Source: Planctomycetaceae bacterium (GTDB lineage Bacteria > Planctomycetota > Planctomycetia > Planctomycetales > Planctomycetaceae). Taken from it: a stretch of DNA of 64,000 nucleotides. A program made the position numbers and the translations under genes. Where the stretch lies: positions 1-64,000 of the forward strand of contig PBSL01000001.1 in assembly GCA_002726205.1 (NCBI GenBank), written 5' to 3'. Shown piece after piece: positions 8,141-17,899 of the stretch. A model generated the notes under the pieces. That model searched no databases. It was given only the letters and a program-made list of their open reading frames with translations, and was not told the DNA's origin. Position 1 is the stretch's first letter, and every line of letters begins with the position of its first letter.

Positions 8141-9280
8141 TTAGCTCGCCGCCGGCGGATCCAGATCGCCTGCGTCAATCACTTCCTGCCACATCTGTTC
8201 GTAACGCTGCACCATCACATCCAGCGAGAAGTGTTCGATCGCCCTTCGACGGGCGTGCTGCCCCATGGCCAACGCCTGTTCGGGATCATCCAGCAAATGT
8301 TCAACCGCATCGGCAAGACCATCAATCCCGCCGTCCCGGACAACCCAGCCGGTCCTCCCATGCTCGACCAGTTCTGCAACACCTTCAACGGCCCGTGTCA
8401 CCACGGGCACCCCGGCAGCCATGCTCTCCAGGACCACATTGGGCATTCCTTCCCAGAGTGACGTCAGCAGCACACCCGAGGACCGCGCCAAAAGCGCTTC
8501 CACGTCAGCAATCCATCCCAACAGATGAATTCGTCCTGCCAGGCCACTTCGTTCAATCGTTTGCTCAACCTTCGCTCGCAACGGACCGTCGCCGGCCAGG
8601 ACCAGATGTGCATCCGGGTGTGACTGCAGGACGCGTTCCATCACATCAATCAAAGCCAGGGGGTCCTTTTGAGGGTCCAATCGGCCAACACTGGCGATCA
8701 CAGGCTGATCGTCAGCGATGCCCAATCCAGACAGATCGGAGACGATCGCACGATCAAATCTGGCAGTATCGACGCCGTTTGGAATCACGCGGATCCGGAC
8801 CGGCTCGAGACGCGTCCATTTCCGGCAGAACTCGGCGACATCTCGACTGACACAGATGTGACGTCGTGCTCTCCTGACGCAGAATCGCTCGATCCAGGCG
8901 CGCCAGCGTCGGCGACGCTCCGCGACACGGTTGCCGGTAATCACGTCATCGACACCGGCCCAACGCGCAGCCAAGCATCCGGCAACATTTCCGTGGAACA
9001 GCCACGTTTGCAGCAAACGTGGCTGAATCCGTTTCAGTTCGCCGACGAGCTTGAAGACCATCATCACGTCCCAGCGACAACGTGCGCCCAGGCAGCGAAA
9101 ATCGATTTCCGCATCCCGCAGTCTTTCGGTCAGCGGTCCGTCACCACTGCCCAGCGAAATCACTGTCGGTCGCCAGCGTCGTCGATCGAGTCGACACACC
9201 AACTCGACCAGCATCCGCTCAGCCCCACCGGGGTCGAGTTCGGTGATACAAAACGCCAGCGGGCACGGCGTCACCGACAC
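8141..9280 (-). CDS. Glycosyltransferase family 4 (GT-B fold)
   Basis: A 379-residue GT-B glycosyltransferase. The N-terminal acceptor domain opens with FCITELDPGGAERMLVEL, the glycine-rich entry loop of this family, and TWLFHGNVAGCLAARWAG follows. The C-terminal nucleotide-sugar domain has RVIPNGVDTARFD, ASVGRLDPQKDP and the donor-site segment SLWEGMPNVVLESMAAGVPVV. Substrates cannot be told from sequence. The GTG at 9280 sits five bases after an AAGGAG site. GTG 9274 is an alternative, and an in-frame start at 9316 lacks a ribosome site. It is divergent from queA. Confidence 0.88.
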   Translation of the reverse strand: MSVTPCPLAFCITELDPGGAERMLVELVCRLDRRRWRPTVISLGSGDGPLTERLRDAEIDFRCLGARCRWDVMMVFKLVGELKRIQPRLLQTWLFHGNVAGCLAARWAGVDDVITGNRVAERRRRWRAWIERFCVRRARRHICVSRDVAEFCRKWTRLEPVRIRVIPNGVDTARFDRAIVSDLSGLGIADDQPVIASVGRLDPQKDPLALIDVMERVLQSHPDAHLVLAGDGPLRAKVEQTIERSGLAGRIHLLGWIADVEALLARSSGVLLTSLWEGMPNVVLESMAAGVPVVTRAVEGVAELVEHGRTGWVVRDGGIDGLADAVEHLLDDPEQALAMGQHARRRAIEHFSLDVMVQRYEQMWQEVIDAGDLDPPAAS

Positions 9281-9352
9281 AAACACTCCTTCGACTGCTG
9301 GCCCCAGGCGACACATCCCGTGATGGCGGAGGTGCCAGGTGATCCCACGGTC

Positions 9353-9358
9353 TATAAT
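9353..9358 (+). promoter_or_regulatory. Probable -10 box for queA
   Basis: A perfect TATAAT lies 67 bases upstream of the queA ATG in the divergent intergenic region. The -35 region 17 bases upstream is poor, so this is a -10 call only. Confidence 0.5.
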
Positions 9359-9425
9359 ACGTCCAGCACGCTGCGTCGCTGGCGCCTAATGTTGATCATG
9401 ACGGGTTTGTATCGACTGGAGTTTC

Positions 9426-10502
9426 ATGAGTAAACCCGTTTCATCCGATGAACTGGCGGCCTTCGACTACGAGTTGCCGGAGAGGTTGATCGCTCGGCAG
9501 CCTCCCGCTCGTCGGGATGGGGCCCGAATGCTACTCGTCGATCGCGACAGCGGGAAGATCGCCTCCCGGCTCATCACCGACCTCCCGGAACTCCTGGCCG
9601 CCGATGACTGTCTGGTTCTCAACGACACCCGGGTGCTGCCTGCCCGCCTGTTCGGGCGGCGGATCGCAACCGATGGGCACTGGGAAGGTCTCTTCCTCGG
9701 GTCTGATCCGGCAGGTCGTTGGCGGCTGATTGGCAAGACGCGCGGGAAACTCCAGCCCGGTGAACGAATTGCTCTGACGCCGGCCCACCCCGAGTCCGAA
9801 GCCTTCCCGCCATGCGAATTGTCCCTCATCGAGCAGGAGTCGTCGGGCACCTGGGTGGCCACACCCCAGCCACCAGAAGCCGTGCAGACCATCCTCGACC
9901 GCTATGGCACGATGCCACTTCCTCCCTACATCCGCCGCCCGATCGCCACGGCCGAGGACCGTCAACGTTATCAGACGGTCTATGCGGAGCACGCCGGTGC
10001 AGTCGCAGCCCCTACGGCCGGCCTGCATCTCTCACACCAACTACTGCAGGAGTGCCGCGATCGTCCACTGGGGATCGAGAAACTCACTTTGCACGTCGGC
10101 CTGGACACCTTCCGCCCGATCAACGTAGGAAACCTCGATGAGCACCAGATGCACTCCGAGTGGTGTCGGCTGGCGTCAGAAGTCGCCGACAAATTGAATG
10201 CGGTTCGACACGCTGGAGGACGGATTGTTGCTGTTGGAACGACGGTTGTCAGGACACTGGAATCGGCTGCTGACGGGAGCCGTTTAACGTCATTTGATGG
10301 TTCGACCGACCTGTTCATCCGCCCCGGCCACCATTTTGCGGCTGTCGATGCCCTGCTGACAAATTTCCACCTGCCCCGTTCGACGCTCTTCGTGCTGGTC
10401 TGCGCTTTTTGTGGACCAGATCTGGCCCGCGAGGCCTATCACCATGCAATCGCAGATTGCTATCGTTTCTACAGTTACGGCGATGCCATGCTCATCCTGT
10501 AA
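9426..10502 (+). CDS. queA: tRNA preQ1(34) S-adenosylmethionine ribosyltransferase-isomerase QueA
   Basis: QueA transfers and rearranges the ribose of SAM onto preQ1 at tRNA position 34, forming epoxyqueuosine. The 358-residue length is typical. Family segments visible are FDYELPERLIARQP near the N-terminus, LVLNDTRVLPARL, MPLPPYIRR, AAPTAGLHL and the C-terminal TNFHLPRSTLFVLVCAF with FYSYGDAMLI. The tgt gene, which inserts preQ1 into tRNA before QueA acts, is in the same window at 59282-60412 but in a different operon. Confidence 0.96.
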   Translation: MSKPVSSDELAAFDYELPERLIARQPPARRDGARMLLVDRDSGKIASRLITDLPELLAADDCLVLNDTRVLPARLFGRRIATDGHWEGLFLGSDPAGRWRLIGKTRGKLQPGERIALTPAHPESEAFPPCELSLIEQESSGTWVATPQPPEAVQTILDRYGTMPLPPYIRRPIATAEDRQRYQTVYAEHAGAVAAPTAGLHLSHQLLQECRDRPLGIEKLTLHVGLDTFRPINVGNLDEHQMHSEWCRLASEVADKLNAVRHAGGRIVAVGTTVVRTLESAADGSRLTSFDGSTDLFIRPGHHFAAVDALLTNFHLPRSTLFVLVCAFCGPDLAREAYHHAIADCYRFYSYGDAMLIL

Positions 10503-10584
10503 GATCACCTGTAGCAACTGGGCCGATTCTACGGCGCCCAGGCCCTTCCTCGAGGAACTTGACCCAACAGGGTCGGAATTCACT

Positions 10585-10614
10585 TTGACGCAAGGTCGGC
10601 GACCCAGATAGTAT
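10585..10614 (+). promoter_or_regulatory. Sigma-70-type promoter for the secreted 563-residue protein
   Basis: TTGACG (10585-10590) and TAGTAT (10609-10614) are separated by 18 bases, about 70 bases upstream of the ATG at 10684. Both boxes are one or two changes from consensus, and the gene downstream is isolated from queA by 181 bases. Confidence 0.5.
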
Positions 10615-10683
10615 GGGGGGTCTACATGGAGTTGGGCGCCACGGAGCGGGCTTCCCTGGATTTTGTTGATGTAGGTAATCGGT

Positions 10684-12375
10684 ATGAAATTCCTTCGCAT
10701 CACTTCGATTGCTGTTTTTCTGGCTGCCGTTACAGCACTGATCTCTCCGGCATTGGCCCAGAGCCAGTCGCGGTTCTCCCAGGATCCGTTCCTGATGGTA
10801 CCCAACAAGTACCGCAACCAGGTCCTTTTCGATGATTACCTGGCACCGCAGGGCAACTTCGCCAAACTGCCTGACCGAGCCAATGACATCCTGATCGCCC
10901 ATCGGATTGCCCAGCAACAGGTCGACCTGGCGATTGATTACCTGAAGTCGAATCGGCGACAGATCCTCGCCGGTATCGATCCCTTCTGGAACCAGGTCTA
11001 CGGTCCGATCACCAAGATGAAGGAAGTCGCCATTCTCTCGGCCAATCCGATCTCTGGCCTGGGCAACATCGATGACGGCGACTACATCATCGAGCAAGAG
11101 GATGCCGGTGACGCCAGCCCACCCTCACCTCCGGATCCCCCCCACGTCGCATTCCGATCACACCTGAAAAAGGGAGACTGGCTGTTCATTGCCGAGCGAC
11201 TGCCCGACGGCACTCTCGACGAAGGGTACGTCCGCCGTGTCTACGACATCACTCACGACGACGAGTACGACGACCAGGAAATCGAGCTTGATCCCAACGG
11301 CGAACCCGTTCCGGTCGACCTCGAAGAGGCCGTCATCTATCGCGTGCAGCGGTTCGACAAGCAGGCTGACCCGACCATCTACCAGAACGTGCTGGCCACT
11401 TTTCAGTCGATCAAGGCTGCGTTGTCGGGGCGTGATCCGACGACGATGGATACTGACCTGACGGTCGAGGACATCAACTACCACGGTCGCTTTCACGATT
11501 TCAACCAGGAATACGCTGCCGATGATGGGCTGCTGCCATCACTCGATCCGCTGGGCGATTTTCCCGCGATCCCCGAGGGACTGGTCGCCGACCGCCGCTT
11601 GCGTCAGGCCGGGCTGTCCAACTCCGATTCCCACTATCACCTCGACCGCCTCTACGATATTGCCAACCGCAATCTCGTCGACCGTAACGGCGACGACGTC
11701 TTTTTCGGAGGCGATCTGACCAAGCCAATCCCGCTGATGTGGACCCAGGACAACGAGTTGCCCCTGGAGTTTGACACTCGCAATCCGGTCGCCGGCGCCA
11801 CCGACCGCGACCGGGCGTTTTTCTCGAACCGGCAGACCGTCTTCGGCGGCCTCGACGACCACTGGAACCAGTATGTTGGTGACGCCTTTCTGCGACTTGA
11901 CGAGGACGGTGTCCCCCAGATTGAGCACGACGGTGAGTTTTACGACAGCAGCATTTCTGGCACGTCGATCGAGGAACGAACGCGGCGAGAGCGAACGCCC
12001 GCCGGTGGCACGCTCCTGACCGACGCCTTCGGCAATCCGATCTACGAGATTGCCAAGGTGCAGGAACGGGCGACTGCCGTCACCGGTTCCAGTGGCAATA
12101 ACAGTTTTCGCCAATGGCAGAACATCGTGCAGTCTTTTGCCGAATACGGGTCGAGCAGTTTTCTCGACGACGAGGACAACTGGAACCCGGTCGGCGTAAT
12201 TGGATTCTCTGGCATGCTCGGCAGTGGTGGAACCCAGGAACAACACGCACGCGACGCTGGCAGGTTCGCCCGGTTTGCCAACCTGATCCGGATCACTCCC
12301 GGCGGTGGCCCGAGCGTCGAACCGTTCGGCAAACGCAGCCAAGCGAACTTCAACCCGATCGTTCCCCGGCAATAG
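10684..12375 (+). CDS. Secreted protein of unknown function
   Basis: A 563-residue protein that I do not recognise. It has a clear Sec signal peptide: MKFLR, a hydrophobic core, and a likely cleavage after the ALA at 23-25. The mature part is acidic, rich in Asp and Asn, has few Cys, and has no transmembrane helix. Around residue 139 is an acidic, proline-rich patch, followed by a probable beta-rich segment (KKGDWLFIAERLPDG). The middle contains many DxN/DxD stretches that could bind divalent metal, but no catalytic motif is evident. It is transcribed alone from its own likely promoter, with a convergent neighbour. Confidence 0.8.
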   Translation: MKFLRITSIAVFLAAVTALISPALAQSQSRFSQDPFLMVPNKYRNQVLFDDYLAPQGNFAKLPDRANDILIAHRIAQQQVDLAIDYLKSNRRQILAGIDPFWNQVYGPITKMKEVAILSANPISGLGNIDDGDYIIEQEDAGDASPPSPPDPPHVAFRSHLKKGDWLFIAERLPDGTLDEGYVRRVYDITHDDEYDDQEIELDPNGEPVPVDLEEAVIYRVQRFDKQADPTIYQNVLATFQSIKAALSGRDPTTMDTDLTVEDINYHGRFHDFNQEYAADDGLLPSLDPLGDFPAIPEGLVADRRLRQAGLSNSDSHYHLDRLYDIANRNLVDRNGDDVFFGGDLTKPIPLMWTQDNELPLEFDTRNPVAGATDRDRAFFSNRQTVFGGLDDHWNQYVGDAFLRLDEDGVPQIEHDGEFYDSSISGTSIEERTRRERTPAGGTLLTDAFGNPIYEIAKVQERATAVTGSSGNNSFRQWQNIVQSFAEYGSSSFLDDEDNWNPVGVIGFSGMLGSGGTQEQHARDAGRFARFANLIRITPGGGPSVEPFGKRSQANFNPIVPRQ

Positions 12376-12477
12376 CAGGGCCACCGTCGGCACCGCAGCC
12401 TCCCTGCAGTCTGGGATCTGCTCGGATCAGGCACGGTGACCCGAGGCCTCGCCAACCGGCGGCGCGGATGGTCGGCC

Positions 12478-15477
12478 TCAGCGACCGCCGGTTCCGGGAA
12501 CCTTGATCGGCACGCGACCGTCAAGGTAACGCCAGTTCTTCAGGAAGTTCAGCAGATCGGCCATCTGGGCCTGGCTGATATTCTTCTCCAGTCCCTCGGG
12601 CATCAAAGAGATTCCGTTGGACTTCAGCACCTCGATGTCGTCCCGCAGGACGCGGACCACTTTGCCTTCGGCCTGTCGCAGTGTCACGGTTGTCGGCGTT
12701 TCCGAGGCCACGATACCTGTCAGAACTCGCCCGGCGTTGGTCACCAATGAATAGCTGAAGTAGTTGTTGTCGACGGCACGGTTGGGATCCAGGATCGATA
12801 ACAAGAGTTGCTCGCGGGTCCGTCGTCGCGAATCGGCGATGTCCGGAGCGACGTCAACTCCTATCTTCTCCACACGGTGACACGCCGCGCAGTTCTTCCG
12901 GAAAATTTCTCGCCCACGCTTCGGATTCCCGGCGTGTTTCAAGACCTCCTGATACTCGCGGATCACCAGTCGTCTCGCCGCCGGTACCAGGCCAGACAGT
13001 ATCTGTCGTGCCCGTTCGCGTATCCCCTTGTCCTTGTAGTCCCGAAGTCGAGTGACGCGCGCCGGATCGATGTCGGCCCTGACAATCCGCCCTTTCTCGA
13101 TTGCTTCCAGCAACAACGCGGCACGTTCCGGATCCGACATCAACACGTCCAGTGCCAGACGACGCGAGGCCGCAGTCATCCCGGCATATTTTTCCAAGAC
13201 CACCTGGCCGATCCGGCCACCCGCGAAGTCACGCAACGTTCGCAGCGCCTCGATGTCACCGCCACGAAATCTCTTCAACAGGGGTTCCACAACCCGCCCT
13301 GGAGGCCCGGACCGCAACAGCACCGTCACCTCCCTGGCAACGTCTCCGGACGGGGAAGCTGCCAACCACTCCAGCAGCGTTGTCCACAGTCGAGCCAATC
13401 GGTCCCGGTCAACAGGATCCGGCAGTCTTGCCAGCGATCGCCCCCCGGAACGCAAACCGTCATCAAGCCCCTGGAGGCCTGAGAGTTGCACGCGAGCCCA
13501 CTCTTCGCCCTCGGCGATTTCCGATTGTGGTGACAGCAGTTTCAGTGTCGCCGCAACTTCCGGCGAATCACTCCGCCGACCAATCGTCTCCGCAATCGAT
13601 TTCACCAACAGTCGCAGTTCCTTGAACCGGCACTCGTCTTTTGCAGAGGCTGACTTGATGAGTTCTGCAAGTAACACGGATCCGAACCGGCCCGCACCGG
13701 CCACAACCGCTTCGCGGGTCCACGAGTCCATCGGCGTCTGCAGACACGCGTTGACGGCCACCTTTACGAGTGGCACGGCCGTTTGCGAATCGTCCCAATC
13801 TGGATGGCGACGTTGGCTGAGCAGGTATTGGAATCGCAGCGGTGCAGCGGCAAGTCGTTCGACGGCAACCTGACCCAGCATTTGCGGATGTTCCCGCAGC
13901 AGCGTTTCCGACAGGATCAATGCCTGTACCACGACGCGATCATCGGCAGCTGACAACGCGGTGCCGATCAGTTCGGCCGATGTTTCGCCGAGACCGTCAA
14001 GAGCCCACAGGGCGTGAATTCTGCCGATCACGTCCTTTGAAGCAGTGGCCAATCGCTGAAGTGCCGGAATCGCCCCACGATCCTGTCGCTGGTAAATCAG
14101 TCGCGCCGCGGTATCTCTCCTCCACCCATTCGGGTGTGACAATTCCGCAACCAGTTTGCTTCCCGACAAACGCCCCAGTGCCGGCGCCGCCTCGTCGCGA
14201 TTCGCGGTAACATGACCCACAGGGACGATGCGATAGATCCTGCCCCGGTCGTTTCCCGCGTAATTGTCCGGCCGGTTCTTCAGTTCTTCAGGCACCCACT
14301 GGGGATGTTCGACCACGGCCCGATACATGTCGACGACGTAAAGTGCCCCGTCGGGTCCAACTTCGAGATTGACTGCCCGGAACCACTCGTCCCGTGACGC
14401 CAGAAATTCCACGCCCCGACGTCCTGGCGAACCGGCCAGAGTCACACCCTCGCGGGAAAGACGCTCTCGGTGCACGAGATTTCCGGTCGGGTCACAGACG
14501 AAGGCGTTTCCAGAACAATCGGGTCCCAGCAGGTGGCCACGGTAGATGGTTACACCGCAGGCGGCGGTGAATTGCCCTTCGTGGAGTGTCGACGTGACCC
14601 AGGTCCGCGACACGGGAAACACCCGGGACACGGCGCCGGGTGTTACAACATCATGCACGGTCGCCGCGACCGCCAGGTGTGGATTGCCTTCCAGGTAACG
14701 GCCCGCCAGCACCACGTGACGGCAGGGATTACGATTGCTGCAAACAAACCTGCGGCCCAGGTCGTCGAATGTCAGGCCGAACTGCCCGTTGCCGTTGACC
14801 GGTTCACACCCACCGGCGAGAGGGTCGAACCGAAAATCCCGGCCACTGATCGAAACGGCCTTGCTCTTCTTGCCCTTCACCGCCCGCCGCGGCGTCACCA
14901 TTCCTCCGCGAAGCCCGTTGGCCACGTAGACGCGATTGTCCATCGCAAAGGTTGGATGGTTCGCCCGCAACTGCGGGTTCTCCTGTTTGAATCCCGAGTA
15001 CCACGTTTCGCGAACGTCGGCGACGCCATCCCCGTCACGATCGGCAAGAAAGAGCACCTCGCCGGCCACGGTCACCAACACTCCGTCGTTCCAGGGTTGA
15101 AGCCCCGTCGCAAACAACAGGCCCTCGGCAAACACCCGGGACGTCTCGTAGCGTCCATCTCCGTCGGTATCTTCCAGCCAACGAACCCGGGACCGCGGCG
15201 GTTCCCCCTTGGGAGGGCCGTTGGGGTAATCCCCCATCTCGACCACCCACATCCGACCATTTTCATCGAAACGAACAGCCACCGGATCCACCACTTGTGG
15301 TTCAGCTGCCGCGATCTCAATGCGGTAACCCGGATGCAGACGGAACTCGGCCAGGGCAGCGACCGGGTTCAATGGACTGGCGGGGGGGCGCTCCTTGGCG
15401 ACCTCCTCTGCTGTTAGCGTACCGCACGCAACGGCCACAACAACCGCGGTTTTCAGCGACGTCAACACCACCTGCAT
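12478..15477 (-). CDS. PVC-type membrane-bound dehydrogenase with C-terminal c-type heme site
   Basis: A 999-residue exported protein of the large planctomycete/verrucomicrobial family. It has a signal peptide (about 1-23) and then an NHL/beta-propeller dehydrogenase-like domain (FHPGYRIEI-type start at about 51, VDPVAVRFDENGRMWVVEMG, DTDGDGRYE). A helical HEAT-like middle follows. The C-terminal cytochrome domain carries the heme motif C863-A-A-C866-H867 and a later MPEGL segment that may supply the Met ligand. Family members are periplasmic and thought to take part in sugar or polysaccharide oxidation, but substrates are undefined. A GGGGGAG ribosome site precedes the ATG. Confidence 0.92.
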   Translation of the reverse strand: MQVVLTSLKTAVVVAVACGTLTAEEVAKERPPASPLNPVAALAEFRLHPGYRIEIAAAEPQVVDPVAVRFDENGRMWVVEMGDYPNGPPKGEPPRSRVRWLEDTDGDGRYETSRVFAEGLLFATGLQPWNDGVLVTVAGEVLFLADRDGDGVADVRETWYSGFKQENPQLRANHPTFAMDNRVYVANGLRGGMVTPRRAVKGKKSKAVSISGRDFRFDPLAGGCEPVNGNGQFGLTFDDLGRRFVCSNRNPCRHVVLAGRYLEGNPHLAVAATVHDVVTPGAVSRVFPVSRTWVTSTLHEGQFTAACGVTIYRGHLLGPDCSGNAFVCDPTGNLVHRERLSREGVTLAGSPGRRGVEFLASRDEWFRAVNLEVGPDGALYVVDMYRAVVEHPQWVPEELKNRPDNYAGNDRGRIYRIVPVGHVTANRDEAAPALGRLSGSKLVAELSHPNGWRRDTAARLIYQRQDRGAIPALQRLATASKDVIGRIHALWALDGLGETSAELIGTALSAADDRVVVQALILSETLLREHPQMLGQVAVERLAAAPLRFQYLLSQRRHPDWDDSQTAVPLVKVAVNACLQTPMDSWTREAVVAGAGRFGSVLLAELIKSASAKDECRFKELRLLVKSIAETIGRRSDSPEVAATLKLLSPQSEIAEGEEWARVQLSGLQGLDDGLRSGGRSLARLPDPVDRDRLARLWTTLLEWLAASPSGDVAREVTVLLRSGPPGRVVEPLLKRFRGGDIEALRTLRDFAGGRIGQVVLEKYAGMTAASRRLALDVLMSDPERAALLLEAIEKGRIVRADIDPARVTRLRDYKDKGIRERARQILSGLVPAARRLVIREYQEVLKHAGNPKRGREIFRKNCAACHRVEKIGVDVAPDIADSRRRTREQLLLSILDPNRAVDNNYFSYSLVTNAGRVLTGIVASETPTTVTLRQAEGKVVRVLRDDIEVLKSNGISLMPEGLEKNISQAQMADLLNFLKNWRYLDGRVPIKVPGTGGR

Positions 15478-15533
15478 CGTCCGCTCCCCCGATCGACCCT
15501 TCTCGATCGGAGTAGCATAACAGAATCGTCGCC

Positions 15534-16814
15534 TCAGTCGTGGATATGGAACAGTCGCCTTAACGCCTCGAGCAACCCGTGTGGCGTGCCTTCCCGCGCC
15601 TCGTTCCGCAGCGTCTCCAGTGGCGGGTGCAGCAACTTGTTGACGATCCGTTGTATGGTCTGCTCGACCTGGCCCATGTCCTCCTCTTCGAGATGACCGA
15701 GTTTGGTCCGCAACCGTTCCAGTTCCTGCTCGCTGACTTCAAGCCACTGTTCCCGCAACCGTTTGACGATGGGACCGGTGGCCCTGTGGTAGACCTCCTG
15801 CATGAACCGGTCGGATTCCTCGTCGATGATCCCCAGTGCCCGTTCGATCTCGCGCGATCTCAGTTTCCGATTTCGCTCGCACGTCGCCTGCAGATCGTCC
15901 ACGTCGTAGAGAAATACGTTGTCATCGATTTCGGCCACGTCCGGTGAAATGTCGCGCGGAGCGCCCAGGTCCAGCACGAAGACAGGTTGATCACTGTTTC
16001 CCCTCCTGGCACGACGAAACATCTCGGCGTCGACGATCGGCTGGTCGGCACCGGTCGCCGATACGACCACGTCGGCACGGCCCAGTAGATCGTGCAGTTG
16101 CTCCATCCCGTAGCCTGAACCACCCCATTCCCGGGCCAGCACTTCCGCTCGTTGCGGATCCCGGTTGATTACCAGTACCTCGCGAACACCGTCATCTTGC
16201 AGGTAACGCAGCGTTTCTTCTGCCATTTCTCCTGCACCGATTACCAGCACCGTCTTGTCGTCAAACCGGTCAAAAATCCCCCTGGCGAACTCACCCACGG
16301 CCACGCTGGCAATCGACACCCGTCCTTCGGCCAGACGTGTTTCCGACCGCACACGTTTCGACACCCGGATTGCCCCTTGAAACAGTGCGTTGGTCAATGG
16401 GCCACACGCCTGATTTTCTTCCGACCGGCGATACGCATTCTTTACCTGGCTGACGATCTGCGGTTCGCCCAGCACCATGCTGTCGATACTCGAACAAACC
16501 CGGAACAGATGTCGCACCGCATCCGGGCCGTTGTGTGTCAACAGATCACCAAAAAACTCCTCGATGGGAATCCCGTGGAACCTGGAGAAAAACTCGGCCA
16601 GTTCGACGTGACCTGGAGCGCCACCCTCGTCATCCTGCGCCGTGTACAGTTCGACACGATTGCAGGTCGAAAGCACAACCGCTTCGCTGCCGGGAAAAGA
16701 ACCCCGGAACTGGGTGTAGGCTTCAGCCAACTGGTCGTCACTGGTAAACGCCAGCCGTTCCCGGACATCCAATCGGGCCGTCTGATGGTTGCAGTAGATC
16801 ACCTGCAATTTCAC
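15534..16814 (-). CDS. hemA: Glutamyl-tRNA reductase HemA
   Basis: HemA reduces glutamyl-tRNA to glutamate-1-semialdehyde, the first committed step of C5 heme synthesis. The 426-residue protein starts at a GTG that overlaps the upstream gene's TGA (GTGA) after an AGGGGAG site. The usual N-terminus is VIYCNHQTARLDVRERLAF. The nucleophile is C51 in STCNRVELYTA. The NADPH domain has VLVIGAGEMAEETLRYL, and the C-terminal dimerisation helix follows. Coupling to an HemX-like membrane protein is a known hemX-hemA arrangement. Confidence 0.96.
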   Translation of the reverse strand: MKLQVIYCNHQTARLDVRERLAFTSDDQLAEAYTQFRGSFPGSEAVVLSTCNRVELYTAQDDEGGAPGHVELAEFFSRFHGIPIEEFFGDLLTHNGPDAVRHLFRVCSSIDSMVLGEPQIVSQVKNAYRRSEENQACGPLTNALFQGAIRVSKRVRSETRLAEGRVSIASVAVGEFARGIFDRFDDKTVLVIGAGEMAEETLRYLQDDGVREVLVINRDPQRAEVLAREWGGSGYGMEQLHDLLGRADVVVSATGADQPIVDAEMFRRARRGNSDQPVFVLDLGAPRDISPDVAEIDDNVFLYDVDDLQATCERNRKLRSREIERALGIIDEESDRFMQEVYHRATGPIVKRLREQWLEVSEQELERLRTKLGHLEEEDMGQVEQTIQRIVNKLLHPPLETLRNEAREGTPHGLLEALRRLFHIHD

Positions 16815-17689
16815 AGCGTGTCTCCCCTGCAAATGAGACAATCGTCGTGAAGCACGACTCCGCCGTGGCCAGATTCGAGGCCGATTTGTGGAAGCACCAG
16901 CAGGCTAACCACCGTCAGCAGCAGAAACGCACACGCCAGCAGGGTTCGCCAGGCCACCTGCTTTCCGGTGGCTCGCGGCGTCAGCAACATCCAACCAAAG
17001 ACACCCGTCAGGCTCAACCAGGAAATCCCGTTGACGACGATCACCGGGTCTGCCAGCGAAAGCGATTCCGCCGAGCCGATCATCTTCAGCACCAAACCCG
17101 ACCCCATGCCCAGCGTCAACAGCGGCACCGACACCATCACGCTCCACCAGTTGATCCTCGAAAGCCGCTCCAAGCTCGGGAGTCGCAGCCCATCGGCCCC
17201 GGAGTACTTGTGGCGGAGCCTGCGATGCTGCAGCAGGTACATCAAGCTCAGGACAATCCCTGCCAGCACGCCCGCCATGCCGATCGCAAGCGAGGCCGCG
17301 TGCAACATTGTCCATCCATGACGCGCTGTCAGCAGTGCATCGTTGGGAGTTGAAACAACGAAGTACGAGGCGGCTACCAGGGCCAGCACCAGTGGCAGCA
17401 GGAAGACGCCGATCGACACCTGTCGATCGAAGGTGATGACAAACAGGTAGAAGCCGACGACCAGCCACGCCAGCACCAGTGTCCAGTCACGACTGGAACT
17501 CAACAACGGCGGCAACTCGGACGCCCGCCCCTGGTTCCACAGAAACAACGTGTGCGCCAGGAAACCTGCTGCGGCGAAGGCGTACCCGCCCAGGAATCGC
17601 GTCGGGCTTTGCTTTTGCAGACGCAAAAGTTCCACCACCAACGCGACCGAATAGCTGGCAAGAAAGCAAAACACCGTGACGTTGGCCAT
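16811..17689 (-). CDS. HemX/CcsA-like cytochrome c assembly membrane protein
   Basis: A 292-residue protein with about eight hydrophobic helices, matching the CcsA/HemX family (heme handling or c-type cytochrome maturation). The central GWTMLHAASLAIGMAGVLAG segment carries the conserved His. A second conserved region, PLLTLGMGSGLVLKM, follows a short cytoplasmic loop. The canonical tryptophan-rich heme motif is not obvious, so HemX-type regulation of HemA is a better guess than full CcsA function. The start at 17689 is preferred because GGAG lies six bases upstream; an in-frame start at 17710 is possible. Its TGA overlaps the hemA GTG. Confidence 0.82.
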   Translation of the reverse strand: MANVTVFCFLASYSVALVVELLRLQKQSPTRFLGGYAFAAAGFLAHTLFLWNQGRASELPPLLSSSRDWTLVLAWLVVGFYLFVITFDRQVSIGVFLLPLVLALVAASYFVVSTPNDALLTARHGWTMLHAASLAIGMAGVLAGIVLSLMYLLQHRRLRHKYSGADGLRLPSLERLSRINWWSVMVSVPLLTLGMGSGLVLKMIGSAESLSLADPVIVVNGISWLSLTGVFGWMLLTPRATGKQVAWRTLLACAFLLLTVVSLLVLPQIGLESGHGGVVLHDDCLICRGDTL

Positions 17690-17899
17690 CACCGACTCCA
17701 ACGGCCCCACACCGTGAAATGTCCATCGTAATCACTGCCAAAGTATGCGGCCACCCGCGAAGTCCACGCCCCCCCGAATAGGTGGTCTTCCAGGCCACTT
17801 TGATTCCGGTCGTAACGGTTCGTCTCAATTCTCCACCCATTTCACGCCGATCTTCATCAATGGGGAGTGGCCGTGATTCGGCCAAGGGAGACGACGAAG

